NCBI GenBank assembly: GCA_900319525.1
Contig: ONOU01000028.1
Span: 1 to 54,634 of the forward strand
Direction: 5' to 3'
Origin: an uncultured Prevotellaceae bacterium
GTDB lineage: Bacteria > Bacteroidota > Bacteroidia > Bacteroidales > Muribaculaceae
DNA length: 54,634 nt
The notes below the pieces were generated by a model. The model made no database searches. It saw only the letters and a program-made list of their open reading frames with translations, and was not told the origin of the DNA. Made by a program: the position numbers and the translations under genes. Shown here in pieces: positions 7,906 to 16,428 of this stretch. The number at the start of each line of letters is the position of its first letter. Position 1 is the first letter of the stretch.

Positions 7906-9924
7906 CTAGAAGTCGAAGCCCAGCGAGATGTAGGGATAGACCTGACGGGTGAAGTTGCTCCAACTCAGTGAAGCGCCCAGGGGCCCGAAGATGCTGTTGT
8001 AGCAATAGCCGACCTGTACGCCCCAGATGGGCTTGCCGTCAAAGATGTCGCCTAATTCATCATTCTGCTCGGCAACGTGTCCCTTGACCATGAGGTAGTG
8101 CTCCTGGTACAGGCGCTGCTGCACCCTCATGCCCGCCACGAGCACGTTCCTGTCCATGATGTGGCAATGTCCAAAGCCCGAGAACGGCAGCTGCTGGTCG
8201 TAATAGATGCCTCCGCGGTTGCCGCCCATCATGTTCATGGCCGTGATGGGAATGCCCTTGCCGAACAGCATCTGGCCATAGACCTGGGGCTGCAGATGGG
8301 TTGTCGCCGTCAAGGGCAGGCTCATGCGCCAGCGGGCGCTCAACTCGCTGAATCCGGCATGGCCTTTCCACTGGGCGAAGTTGTCGGTGTAGTAGGCATA
8401 TCGGACTTCGGCACGCATGCCCGTGTGGGTGAAGTACCAGTGGTCCTCGCTGTTGTACTGGGCGCGGACATGGTAGTTGAAGTAGTACTCGTTCTTCTTG
8501 AAATCGCTGCCGTATTCGCTGTTCAGCACATCATAGTGGTGGTAATGCTCCCAGGCGATGCCCAGGTCAACATTCAGGTTGAGCGCGTCAAACGAGAACA
8601 GGGTGGCATTGGCCTTCTGATAGATGAACTTCAGGTTATCGGAGCGATGCTTGCCTTGATACAGGTCGATGTCCTCGTGCCAGATCTCATAGGACAGGCC
8701 GATCCTGCGGTGTGGCTTGGGAATCATGTTCCACGCCAGGCGGCCCATGGAGCGTTTACCCAGCCTGAGCGTGAGGTCCAGCGTCTTGTCGAGCGTGTTG
8801 CCGAAGTAATAGGTCGCACCGATTTGTGTTGCCACCAGTTCCTCGTTGTCATAGCGCAGGGCTATGCTCGCCTTGATGGAGTTCTTGGCATTTCCCTCAC
8901 TCACGAGTTTGCCCGCTGTGGTGTTATCGACGTCGCTCAGCTGTATAATGCTGTACTCGGGCCTGTAGTCGGCAGGCACGCCGACCATCTGCTTGAGCAG
9001 CATGATCGAGTCCATCTGGGCCCTTGTCGCCTCTTCGCCTCGCTTGATGAGCTGCTTGATTGCCGAGCTATAGAAATGGGCTGCCGAGTAGCCCCTGACG
9101 GGGACGCGGATGACCAGGTCGCAGTATTTCTCGTTCTCGTCGCTGCGGTTGTGGATGTCGGCCCCCACCGAGCGCTCCAGGATGTCGGATGTGGAATAAA
9201 ACTTGTCGTTCAGTCCCAAATCGGTCCTGATGCCGATGACGATGTCGGCGCCCATCTTGCGGGCCAGGTCGGCCGGGAAGTTGTTCTTTGTGCCGCCATC
9301 GACAAGGATATAAGAACCCATTCTCACGGGAGCGAAGACGCCGGGGACGGCCATGCTGGCGCGGATGCACTTGGCCATCGAGCCGTGGTCCAGCACCACC
9401 TCGCTGTCGGTAACCAGGTCGGTGGCGATGCAGCCAAACGGGCGCGGCAGCGACTTGAAGTCGATGTCCTCGGGCTGGCGCAGGTAGTGGCGCAGGGTCT
9501 TCTCGACGTTGGTGCCGCGAATTAAGCCACCGGCCAGCGAGTCCTTGCTGCTGTCGAGGAACAGGCGGTAGTCAAACAGGTAGATGTTTTGCCGTTCACG
9601 CTCACCAAGCGTCTGGTTTCTCATCGACAGGCGGTCGCGCAGGATGTCGCCCCAGTCCATGCTGTTGATGATGTTCTCGATGTCCTGGGCGTCATAGCCC
9701 ACGGCATACATGCCGCCGATGATGCTGCCCATCGACGTGCCAGTGACCATGTCGATGGGGATGCCGGCCTCTTCAAGCACCTTGAGGGCGCCGATGTGAA
9801 TGGTTCCCAAGGCACCGCCGCCACACAGTACGACAGCCACTTTTTTACGCTGTTGTGTTGCAGGTTGGGCTACGAGGCCGATGGCGGCAAGTAGCAAGAC
9901 TAGGGTAGATAAAATCCTTTTCAT
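7906..9924 (-). CDS. Patatin-like phospholipase fused to outer-membrane beta-barrel
   Basis: The 672-residue protein has a signal peptide (1-19), a patatin lipase domain with GGGALG at 35-40, the nucleophile motif GTSMG at 62-66 (Ser64) and the catalytic DGG at 209-211, then a linker and a C-terminal region rich in alternating aromatic strands ending in Phe (YISLGFDF). This is the layout of RssA/PlpD-type autotransporter phospholipases, in which a barrel carries the lipase to the cell surface. The oxyanion loop reads GGGALG where most patatins have GGGxRG or GGGxKG, so the basic residue is replaced by Leu. It is divergent from rmlB, with a minus-strand TAACTTTG -7 box at 9954-9947. Confidence 0.85.
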   Translation of the reverse strand: MKRILSTLVLLLAAIGLVAQPATQQRKKVAVVLCGGGALGTIHIGALKVLEEAGIPIDMVTGTSMGSIIGGMYAVGYDAQDIENIINSMDWGDILRDRLSMRNQTLGERERQNIYLFDYRLFLDSSKDSLAGGLIRGTNVEKTLRHYLRQPEDIDFKSLPRPFGCIATDLVTDSEVVLDHGSMAKCIRASMAVPGVFAPVRMGSYILVDGGTKNNFPADLARKMGADIVIGIRTDLGLNDKFYSTSDILERSVGADIHNRSDENEKYCDLVIRVPVRGYSAAHFYSSAIKQLIKRGEEATRAQMDSIMLLKQMVGVPADYRPEYSIIQLSDVDNTTAGKLVSEGNAKNSIKASIALRYDNEELVATQIGATYYFGNTLDKTLDLTLRLGKRSMGRLAWNMIPKPHRRIGLSYEIWHEDIDLYQGKHRSDNLKFIYQKANATLFSFDALNLNVDLGIAWEHYHHYDVLNSEYGSDFKKNEYYFNYHVRAQYNSEDHWYFTHTGMRAEVRYAYYTDNFAQWKGHAGFSELSARWRMSLPLTATTHLQPQVYGQMLFGKGIPITAMNMMGGNRGGIYYDQQLPFSGFGHCHIMDRNVLVAGMRVQQRLYQEHYLMVKGHVAEQNDELGDIFDGKPIWGVQVGYCYNSIFGPLGASLSWSNFTRQVYPYISLGFDF

Positions 9925-9946
9925 GCGAGTTTTTTTAGTGATTGTG

Positions 9947-9975
9947 CAAAGTTATATCTTTTTTTGCTACCTTTG
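9947..9975. promoter_or_regulatory. Back-to-back -7 promoter elements (patatin gene and rmlB)
   Basis: CAAAGTTA at 9947-9954 is a minus-strand TAACTTTG -7 element for the patatin gene, and TACCTTTG at 9968-9975 is a plus-strand -7 element for rmlB. Clear TTTG elements at -33 are not present for either, so the call rests on the TAnnTTTG match and position only. Confidence 0.5.
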
Positions 9976-10002
9976 CGCATAATCTAAAAGAGTTGCTTCA
10001 TT

Positions 10003-11202
10003 ATGAAAACATATCTCGTGACGGGAGCCGCAGGTTTTATCGGCTCAAACTTTGTAAAGTATATTCTCAACAAGTATGGCGACAATATTGAGATCATCAT
10101 CCTCGACGCCTTGACCTATGCCGGCAATCTCGCCTCAATCAAGGAGGAGATTGAGCGCTCCAACGTCACTTTTGTCCGTGGCGACGTGCGTGACCGCGAG
10201 CTGGTGCAGGGCATCATGCGTGACAACGATGTGGACTACATCGTCAACTTTGCCGCCGAGAGCCATGTGGACCGCAGCATCACCAATCCGCGCCTCTTTC
10301 TCGAGGTGAACATCTTGGGCACCCAGAATATGCTCGACTGTGCCCGCGAGGCCTGGTTTACGGGCAAGGACGCCCAGGGCCGCAACACCTATGCCCCAGG
10401 CAAGAAATACCTGCAGATCTCGACCGACGAGGTCTATGGATCGCTCAGCAAGGACTATGACGAGCCGCAGCCGCTGGAGGTGAGCGACGACGTGCGCGAG
10501 GTGATCGAGGGCCGCACCGACCTCAAGACCTATGGCCGCCACTTCTTCACCGAGGAGACGCCGCTGGCTCCGCGCTCGCCTTACTCGGCCAGCAAGACCA
10601 GCGCCGACCTCATCACGATGGCCTATCACGAGACCTACGGCTTGCCGGTGAACATCACCCGTTGCAGCAACAACTACGGACCCTACCACTTCCCCGAGAA
10701 ACTCATCCCGCTGATCATCAAGAACATCCTTGAGGGCAAGAAACTGCCCGTCTATGGCAAGGGCGAGAACGTGCGCGACTGGCTCTATGTCGAGGACCAT
10801 TGCAAGGGCATCGACCTGGTGCTGCGTCAGGGCACCGTGGGCGAGGTCTATAACATCGGCGGCTTCAATGAGGAAAGCAACATCAACATCGTCAAGCAGG
10901 TCATCGCCATCATCGCCCGCATCATGCGCGAGGAGCCTGAATACCAGCAGTTGCTCAAGTGTGACCTCGACGTCATCAACAACGACCTGATTGAGTTTGT
11001 CACCGACCGTCCCGGCCACGACATGCGCTACGCCATCGACCCCGGCAAGATTGCCCGTGAACTTGGCTGGTACCCCGAGACGCCTTTCACCGTAGGCATC
11101 GAGAAAACCATCCGCTGGAACCTCGACCACCAGCCCTGGGTGGCTAGCGTCACCAGCGGCGACTACCAGCGCTACTACGACGAGATGTACGGCAACCGAT
11201 AA
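10003..11202 (+). CDS. rfbB: dTDP-glucose 4,6-dehydratase
   Basis: The 399-residue short-chain dehydrogenase/reductase makes dTDP-4-keto-6-deoxyglucose, the precursor of dTDP-rhamnose and related sugars for surface polysaccharide. TGAAGFIG (7-14) binds NAD, TDEVYG at 141-146 carries the catalytic Thr-Asp-Glu, and YSASK at 194-198 gives the Tyr/Lys pair. It is about 40 residues longer than most RmlB proteins because of an insertion between TDEVYG and YSASK (about 150-185), as seen in Bacteroidota homologues. The other rml genes are not adjacent; a HigA-like regulator follows after 47 nt. Confidence 0.92.
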   Translation: MKTYLVTGAAGFIGSNFVKYILNKYGDNIEIIILDALTYAGNLASIKEEIERSNVTFVRGDVRDRELVQGIMRDNDVDYIVNFAAESHVDRSITNPRLFLEVNILGTQNMLDCAREAWFTGKDAQGRNTYAPGKKYLQISTDEVYGSLSKDYDEPQPLEVSDDVREVIEGRTDLKTYGRHFFTEETPLAPRSPYSASKTSADLITMAYHETYGLPVNITRCSNNYGPYHFPEKLIPLIIKNILEGKKLPVYGKGENVRDWLYVEDHCKGIDLVLRQGTVGEVYNIGGFNEESNINIVKQVIAIIARIMREEPEYQQLLKCDLDVINNDLIEFVTDRPGHDMRYAIDPGKIARELGWYPETPFTVGIEKTIRWNLDHQPWVASVTSGDYQRYYDEMYGNR

Positions 11203-11249
11203 AGAAAACAGGGGCAAGAGGAGTTGGTATTATCGCAGTAAATAAAGAT

Positions 11250-11561
11250 ATGGGAAACCTTGGATATGGCGCTTACCCGACACACCCTGGCGAGGTGTTG
11301 AAAGATGAAATTGAATCTCGTGGTATCACACAGCGTAAACTTGCCGAAGGCATGGGACTGACCTATTCTGTAGTCAACGAGATATTGAATGCTCGTCGCC
11401 CATTGACGGCAAAAACCGCACTGATGTTCGAGGCTGCATTAGATGTGCCAGCCGACTCCCTCATGTACCTTCAATCGAAGTACAATATGCAAATGGCTCG
11501 TGCAGATAAGTCTCTTAACGGGTTGCTCAAATCAATCCGCAAAATTGCGGCAGTACTTTAA
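11250..11561 (+). CDS. HigA-family helix-turn-helix regulator, no toxin beside it
   Basis: The 103-residue protein has the HigA antitoxin layout: the N-terminal HPGEVLKDE motif, then an Xre helix-turn-helix (TQRKLAEGMGLTYSVVNEIL, about 28-47) and the RRPLTAKTALMFEAALD segment. HigA normally binds the HigB RNase, encoded directly upstream, and represses the pair. Here the upstream neighbour is rfbB and the downstream gene is a 75-residue unknown, so no HigB is present and it is probably a solitary regulator. An alternative is that the downstream small protein is its partner. Confidence 0.8.
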   Translation: MGNLGYGAYPTHPGEVLKDEIESRGITQRKLAEGMGLTYSVVNEILNARRPLTAKTALMFEAALDVPADSLMYLQSKYNMQMARADKSLNGLLKSIRKIAAVL

Positions 11562-11578
11562 TTTAGGCTAACAATATC

Positions 11579-11806
11579 ATGCAGTATCGGGTGATTTTTG
11601 AATTCCAGAGCGAGGACGGCGCGATGAGCGACGTGTACAACTATCGAGACGAGCAGCAGGCACGGGACAAGTTCGACGAGTTGCGTGACGAGATCATGGG
11701 CGCCATCGGACGCGCGCAATGCGAGGTCATTGACGAGCCCACGCACTACAGCGTCATCAACCGCAGTGAGGGCATCTACGGCTACGTCCGCCTGCTCGCC
11801 GACTAG
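11579..11806 (+). CDS. Small hypothetical protein
   Basis: I do not recognise this 75-residue soluble protein. It starts 17 nt after the HigA-like stop codon and is probably co-transcribed. The sequence is acidic and looks like a compact alpha/beta fold (MQYRVIFEFQSEDG, then a helix YRDEQQARDKFDELRDEIM, then GIYGYVRLL). It lacks the basic catalytic residues of RelE/HigB-type RNases, so it is unlikely to be a standard toxin. Confidence 0.6.
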   Translation: MQYRVIFEFQSEDGAMSDVYNYRDEQQARDKFDELRDEIMGAIGRAQCEVIDEPTHYSVINRSEGIYGYVRLLAD

Positions 11807-11828
11807 ATTTCATGCTCGCCATGCGAGT

Positions 11829-13556
11829 TTAATCTGTGGTAAGAATTGTGTCTATGATGCTGACGATGTCGCTTATATTGAGTTCGCCATCGTTGTTGTA
11901 GTCTGCCCGCCGTTCATTGATGGTTACATCTTGCGGATTCAGTATATAGTCGATATATGACGTGATGTCATTGATGTTGACCTTGTGGTCAAAGTTTACA
12001 TCGCCCATGGGATAAGGGACGAATACTTTCTCGTCAAGAAAAGCGATGTGGCGGGTCCACCAGTCTTGCAGGTAGTCAAGTTCGGTGTCAAAATTCAGCT
12101 CTCGTTTCCCCAAGTCGGTGCCATGACTCCAACGAGTGATCTCTCGCCTGTCGGCACCGCATCCCTTCATTTCGGTAAAATAGGCTTTATAACGTGATAC
12201 AATGCTGTCGGGATTGAAGGTCGTGGCGCGTAACTCCCAATAACGTTCGGTTGCCAAGCCATGGAATGACGGGTCAAGGTTACACAAGCGCTTGAAAACC
12301 TGGTGGTCTTTTAACTTGGTTCTGAAATCCACCTCTGGGCCCACATCGGCATGGTGGTAATAGGTGCCCGTGTTGCTCCAGTATTGTCCCTGAGTGCAGT
12401 CAAGGTCCCAAATGGCTATCGTCAGGCGCTTGTCGGTCTGGGTGTCGTAACATGCGTAATAAACGTTTTTGCCGACATTGTCGGGCGCTTGCATCAATAT
12501 CGTGAAAAGATAATAGTCACGGAATACAGGGATGTCGAAGTACTCGCTGGCGCGCTCAAGAAACGTTGCGTTGGTCGAGTTGCGGGTGAAGTTGATAGCA
12601 TTGTAGAGGGTTTGGAAATTTGTAGGGTTCACATCATCGATGTTCGGGTATTTTACATAGAACTGGTCCCATGTCTTTTGGTTAGGGGTTATCTGCGGCA
12701 AACTGCTGAAGATGGTGGTATAGGTCCATTCCATGGGTTTCCACAGTCCACCATGAAAAACGCCGTCATGATAGTCGTAAGGCTTGAGTTTGAGCTGTTG
12801 CCGGTCCATGTGTTCATTCAAGCTGTAAATGCCCATATATTCGTCATTGAGAAATACCTCGACAAAATCGCCGCGGACATAGTTGCGGGGCGTTTTGTGC
12901 TCAAGGGCGGCATAGTAGGGCAGCGAGGCAAACGTTGCCCAGATGTCTTTTGCAACGCGGTTGCGCACGCGGGCAAAATCGACTTGGCCAGCATCCAGCC
13001 GCCAATGGAAATCACTGCGAAGGCCAAAGAAACTCATGTCCTTCTTGCTGCCGTCGCTATTATAAAACTTCAAGTGGAAGTTATGCTTTTTACGGTCGGC
13101 ACCCGCTGTTGAACTGCCTGCCCAACGAACGCGCGAACTGATGGCCTCCTGGTGGCATGAGTCGGGATAGGTGATGATGACGGTTCCCGTGTTGTAGGGC
13201 GTTTTGACAAAGGATCCGTAGATTTGAATCACAGGCCAGTAGGTGAACTGGATGTTCGCGGTGATGGACTGAGCGTCAGTAGTGATAATAATAGGGTATG
13301 ATTTTCCTGGCTGTATGTCGTGAAACGTATAACTGTCAGTAACTTGGGCTCCATCGATTAAACAACTGGTGACCGTGTTGTCAAGGGTTACCGATGCATG
13401 ATAGTCGCTGCCAAAGGAGACCTCCGGAACCGTGAGCAGCCATGTGCCTGTCAGTGTATCGATAGCTACTTTCTTGCCGTTAAACTGGACTTGTGCAGGG
13501 GCAGTTAGTATTATCAAGATTGCTGCTAATGCGGTAATTAGTCTATTAGAACTCAT
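11829..13556 (-). CDS. CotH-like kinase-fold secreted protein with C-terminal dockerin-like repeats
   Basis: The 575-residue exported protein has an N-terminal signal (MSSNRLITALAAILIILTAP), a small beta-rich domain, then a CotH-type domain: RNYVRGDFVEVFLNDEYMG around residues 220-240, SLNEHMDRQQLKLKPYD, and IAIWDLDCTQG near 395. CotH proteins are atypical protein kinases; Bacteroidota members are cell-surface or secreted and poorly studied. The last 60 residues hold two dockerin-like calcium-binding repeats (GDVNFDHKVNINDI and ADYNNDGELNISDI). The ATG at 13556 is preferred over a TTG five codons upstream. A minus-strand TAATTTTG -7 box is at 13605-13598. Confidence 0.75.
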   Translation of the reverse strand: MSSNRLITALAAILIILTAPAQVQFNGKKVAIDTLTGTWLLTVPEVSFGSDYHASVTLDNTVTSCLIDGAQVTDSYTFHDIQPGKSYPIIITTDAQSITANIQFTYWPVIQIYGSFVKTPYNTGTVIITYPDSCHQEAISSRVRWAGSSTAGADRKKHNFHLKFYNSDGSKKDMSFFGLRSDFHWRLDAGQVDFARVRNRVAKDIWATFASLPYYAALEHKTPRNYVRGDFVEVFLNDEYMGIYSLNEHMDRQQLKLKPYDYHDGVFHGGLWKPMEWTYTTIFSSLPQITPNQKTWDQFYVKYPNIDDVNPTNFQTLYNAINFTRNSTNATFLERASEYFDIPVFRDYYLFTILMQAPDNVGKNVYYACYDTQTDKRLTIAIWDLDCTQGQYWSNTGTYYHHADVGPEVDFRTKLKDHQVFKRLCNLDPSFHGLATERYWELRATTFNPDSIVSRYKAYFTEMKGCGADRREITRWSHGTDLGKRELNFDTELDYLQDWWTRHIAFLDEKVFVPYPMGDVNFDHKVNINDITSYIDYILNPQDVTINERRADYNNDGELNISDIVSIIDTILTTD

Positions 13557-13701
13557 GTGAAAAGTGTGCAATAACGTTAGGTGTGTTAATTAAATTGCAA
13601 AATTATACATAATAAGTCAATCAAGCCACATAATTGGAATAAATAAATTGATTTTTAAATCAATCGCGCATGTTTTTTCTCTTGTATCTGGCTGATTTAT
13701 A

Positions 13702-13763
13702 TTATTGTCCGGGGTAAGTTTAGCAGGCCAGAAGGCCTGCACAAGACCAGCGGCCTTGACTTT
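13702..13763. repeat. GC-rich hairpin repeat headed by TTATTGTCCGGG
   Basis: TTATTGTCCGGG at 13702-13713 is followed by a perfect 7-bp hairpin (GCAGGCC 13723-13729, loop AGAA, GGCCTGC 13734-13740) and a second weaker hairpin (AAG.CC with GGCCTT, about 13743-13758). The same 12-base head occurs at 54496-54507, also followed by GC-rich hairpins, so this looks like an interspersed intergenic repeat. It lies between the CotH gene and the DUF262 gene. Confidence 0.5.
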
Positions 13764-13818
13764 CTTCCCCAGACACAGATTCTTTGTATTCCCTCTTAGG
13801 CGTTGTTGTGGAAAGAGA

Positions 13819-13850
13819 AAGGTCGAGCCTCAAGAGAAGAGACTCGACCT
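13819..13850 (-). terminator. Stem-loop terminator of the DUF262-methyltransferase operon
   Basis: AGGTCGAG at 13820-13827 pairs with CTCGACCT at 13843-13850; an inner CTC/GAG pairing extends the stem past one mismatch. Read on the minus strand, the hairpin is followed by TTTCTCTTTCC, and it lies about 27 nt after the stop codon of the DUF262 gene. This is a reasonable intrinsic terminator. Confidence 0.65.
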
Positions 13851-13876
13851 GTAAATTTGTTGTGCCCGAGTGGGGG

Positions 13877-15001
13877 TTACTTGGCGCTTTTGTGGCGGTT
13901 ACAGTCGCGGCACAGCATCTGGCAGTTCTCGATGACGGTGCGGCCACCCTCGCGCCACGGCTTGATGTGGTCGCCCTCCATAAACTCAAAGTCGAACTCC
14001 TTGCCGCACAGCGGACAGATGTGCCCCTGCTGCTCCCACACGGCCAGCTTGATGTCCTCGGGAAAAGCGCGCAGGTCCAGATGCCGTTCGTCGCCCGTGA
14101 GCACATAGGGGATGATGCCCGACTGCCGCTGTATTTCGCTGTCACGCATCAACGTCGATATCCGCTTGGCCATCTCCACCGTGTCGAGCGTTTTGTCGTG
14201 GTAGTTATCATAGTACAGCGCCCAGTCCAGGCCCTTCATGATTTTCTTGAACTTCTTCATTTCAAAGTTGGTAATGGCCCAGTTCAGCACGTTTTGGAAA
14301 TAGGTCCACAGGTTGTTGGCGTTGGGGTCATGCTGGTGCTGAGCCATATAGCTCACACGGCTTTGCGCTTTGCCCTCGCGTTGTTCATGTTCGGCCATCC
14401 AATTCAAGGCTACTTTCAGGAAGTCTTGTCGTATGGGTGAGCCATTCACAAGATCTTTTCCCAGCTTATAGGCACCGCAGTTGCTTTTGGAGAAGTGCCG
14501 CTTGGCATCACTCACAAACGGGCCTGCATAGATGGCATTAAGGATTTCCTGCTCATAGAGCGGTTTACCCGCGATGTTGATGGTCTTGAACCATTCCAGT
14601 TTCTCGCTATGCTCACCCTCGCACACATACACGGTGAGCGGGTAATCCAATATCCGCTTTTGGATATCAGCGGGCTGGTTAAAGAAGTTCTTAAACTCAA
14701 AACTGTATTTCCCCGCCACATATTCGCACAGCGACAGCGTCCGCTGTTGGCCGTCCATCACCTCGTAGGGGCACTCGGCGTCATCGTTGCGCTTGACCCA
14801 ATACATGACGTTCAAGGGGTAGCCTTTCAGCACCGTGTTGATGACAGCCTGCTGTTCCTTGTCGTTGTAGATAAACTCACGCTGATAGGGTGGACGGATA
14901 TCCAACAGCCCGTTATAGCCCCTAACGCCCTGCTCCTCGTTGTTCACATAACCCTGAGTGATCTCCCCCACGGTCACACTGATTTGTTTTATCGTCATCA
15001 T
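13877..15001 (-). CDS. DUF262 protein with C-terminal HNH nuclease
   Basis: The 374-residue protein has an N-terminal DUF262 (ParB/GmrS-like) domain with PPYQREF at 37-43 and the hallmark DGQQRT at 83-88, a helical middle, and a C-terminal HNH domain: CPLC at 329-332, catalytic GDH (His345), Asn359 and CRDC at 364-367. DUF262 domains in GmrSD-type enzymes act as NTP-dependent sensors of DNA for a nuclease, so a DNA-cleaving role is likely. It is the last gene of an operon, 66 nt after the stop of an EcoRI-type DNA methyltransferase. Two adjacent ATGs (15001 and 14998) are possible starts. The partner enzyme suggests restriction-modification or defence, but this is inference. Confidence 0.85.
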   Translation of the reverse strand: MMTIKQISVTVGEITQGYVNNEEQGVRGYNGLLDIRPPYQREFIYNDKEQQAVINTVLKGYPLNVMYWVKRNDDAECPYEVMDGQQRTLSLCEYVAGKYSFEFKNFFNQPADIQKRILDYPLTVYVCEGEHSEKLEWFKTINIAGKPLYEQEILNAIYAGPFVSDAKRHFSKSNCGAYKLGKDLVNGSPIRQDFLKVALNWMAEHEQREGKAQSRVSYMAQHQHDPNANNLWTYFQNVLNWAITNFEMKKFKKIMKGLDWALYYDNYHDKTLDTVEMAKRISTLMRDSEIQRQSGIIPYVLTGDERHLDLRAFPEDIKLAVWEQQGHICPLCGKEFDFEFMEGDHIKPWREGGRTVIENCQMLCRDCNRHKSAK

Positions 15002-15067
15002 AGCTTCTTAGGATGTTTGTTGCGGATAATTATTCTTGAATATGGCTCTTTAGGTTTGCCGGTTTTA

Positions 15068-16111
15068 TCATAAAAACCTATGTGACTTGGCCGAGAATTT
15101 GGATTTAAAAAGTTTAATTTTTTCATATATACTTCTGTCAACAATCACATTACCGCCGTCTCTGCCTAATCCTATTAGCTCAAATTGTTCAGGATTATAA
15201 CAACCTAAGATAGTATCAGGTACTCCCATATTTCCGCTATAATCACAGGGTATAGCTGATAGCTCACCAACATCAATCGCGTTATAATTATAATAAGTTG
15301 GATAGTCTTCTTCGGTGTAACGACAAACAAGGTCTAACTGTTCGTGACGTTTGCTTATATCTAGATTTGTATACCAACAGATGGCAGGAACCTTTATGTA
15401 ATTATCATCAGGATTGAGTCCTTTTGCCCGAACAAACTTTCTATTTGTCTCTAAAGTGTTCTCATAGGGCGCCTTGTAGACCACCGAGATATTGAAGCCG
15501 TAGCCACACCACAATTTATTATTCATAAATAGTGGGAAAATTTCTGAGTAATGTAACGCACTCATACGTCCCATAATGATAAATTTTTTCTCATACTTAA
15601 TCAGTTGGGCGACGTATTCTCTAAAGAGGGAGAATGGTGGATTGGTAACGACGACATCGGCTTGTTTGAGTAGCTCGATGCATTCTGGGTCGCGGAAGTC
15701 GCCTGTTTTGAGAATGGAAAGCACGTTCTTGTCGTTTTGGAGCAAATATTGCACGTCGCTTAGGTCAACGGCACCATCGCCGTTCATGTCGCGAACTTCG
15801 GTGATCTCAACCTTGTAGGCGATTTTCTTGGGCTCCTCGGTAAAATCACCCCAGTCAATCATCAATTCATCGCCTTGCACTGGCGAGCCGTTGTAACAGG
15901 TACAAATCAGCTTCTTTAGCCCAAGTTGGTTGAAGCGTAAGGCAAAATATTTAAAGAAATTGCTCTCGTAGGGGTCATCACAGTTGCACAGGATGGTCTT
16001 GCCGCGAAAGTGCTGCCAGTAGTGCTGCAACTCCCGTTCGATATCGCTCATCTGAGTGTAAAACTCGTCTTTCTTGGCCGTCTTTGCGGCATTCAGGTTC
16101 TTGTTTGCCAT
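15068..16111 (-). CDS. EcoRI-family adenine-specific DNA methyltransferase
   Basis: This 347-residue protein resembles M.EcoRI throughout: KDEFYTQMSDIERELQHYWQ (14-33), CNCDDPYESNFFKYFA (42-57), GLKKLIC, the catalytic NPPF at 157-160 in VVVTNPPFSLFREY, CWYTNLD, and GVPDTILGCYNPEQFELIG near the end. M.EcoRI methylates the inner adenine of GAATTC; the specificity here is not proven. Compared with M.EcoRI it has an insertion holding a calcium-loop-like motif, DMNGDGAVDLSDV at 108-120. The ATG at 16111 gives the MANKN start of the family-like N-terminus; an upstream extension would run through the palindrome at 16118-16150. It is first of two large genes, with the DUF262-HNH gene downstream. It is less GC-rich in its 3' half than its neighbours. 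Confidence 0.9.
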   Translation of the reverse strand: MANKNLNAAKTAKKDEFYTQMSDIERELQHYWQHFRGKTILCNCDDPYESNFFKYFALRFNQLGLKKLICTCYNGSPVQGDELMIDWGDFTEEPKKIAYKVEITEVRDMNGDGAVDLSDVQYLLQNDKNVLSILKTGDFRDPECIELLKQADVVVTNPPFSLFREYVAQLIKYEKKFIIMGRMSALHYSEIFPLFMNNKLWCGYGFNISVVYKAPYENTLETNRKFVRAKGLNPDDNYIKVPAICWYTNLDISKRHEQLDLVCRYTEEDYPTYYNYNAIDVGELSAIPCDYSGNMGVPDTILGCYNPEQFELIGLGRDGGNVIVDRSIYEKIKLFKSKFSAKSHRFL

Positions 16112-16117
16112 AGGCGT

Positions 16118-16150
16118 TTGATAGTCAATTAGAAGGCAATCGACTATCAA
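16118..16150. promoter_or_regulatory. 9-bp inverted repeat directly upstream of the methyltransferase start
   Basis: TTGATAGTC at 16118-16126 is the exact reverse complement of GACTATCAA at 16142-16150, with a 15-nt loop. The proximal arm ends only 6 nt from the methyltransferase ATG, so in RNA it would cover the ribosome-binding region, and in DNA it could be a repressor site. It also lies just after the stop codon of the small upstream ORF. Confidence 0.55.
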
Positions 16151-16300
16151 TCACGCCGCTGAACGTAAAAAAGACGTGATGACATCCTTATCGCGTTCAG
16201 CTTTGAGGCAGCCTCGCATGGAAACCTCAGCAACCGTATAAGAATGCACCACGCCTAGGGCGTAATGCATCGCTATAAATACGGTCGCAATGGTATCCAT
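16151..16300 (-). CDS. Possible 49-residue small protein in the methyltransferase leader
   Basis: On the minus strand an ATG at 16300 opens a 49-codon frame ending at TGA 16153-16151; an internal ATG at 16270 would give 39 residues. The peptide has a hydrophobic start (MDTIATVFIAMHYALGVV) and a charged end (MRGCLKAERDKDVITSF). It lies about 120 nt into a transcript from the promoter at 16459-16429 and 39 nt before the methyltransferase ATG. It may be a leader peptide or a small regulator of the operon, or part of a structured leader RNA; GGCGT/ACGCC around 16253-16265 can pair. I do not recognise it with confidence, and coding is not proven. Confidence 0.35.
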   Translation of the reverse strand: MDTIATVFIAMHYALGVVHSYTVAEVSMRGCLKAERDKDVITSFLRSAA

Positions 16301-16428
16301 ACGGAATACCCTCACTCATTATTTCGGTGTTTTGTTATTTCCAAAAAGTTTGCGAGGCTTTTGGCTGAACGCGAAATAATAGCGAATGCTTGTTATTGTC
16401 CTCGGGATTTCTCCCCCGATTTCATCCG

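Noticed and set aside
8077-9525. Plus-strand open frame opposite the patatin gene
   Set aside because: Same shadow effect; the patatin frame has Ser/Asp motifs and a signal peptide.
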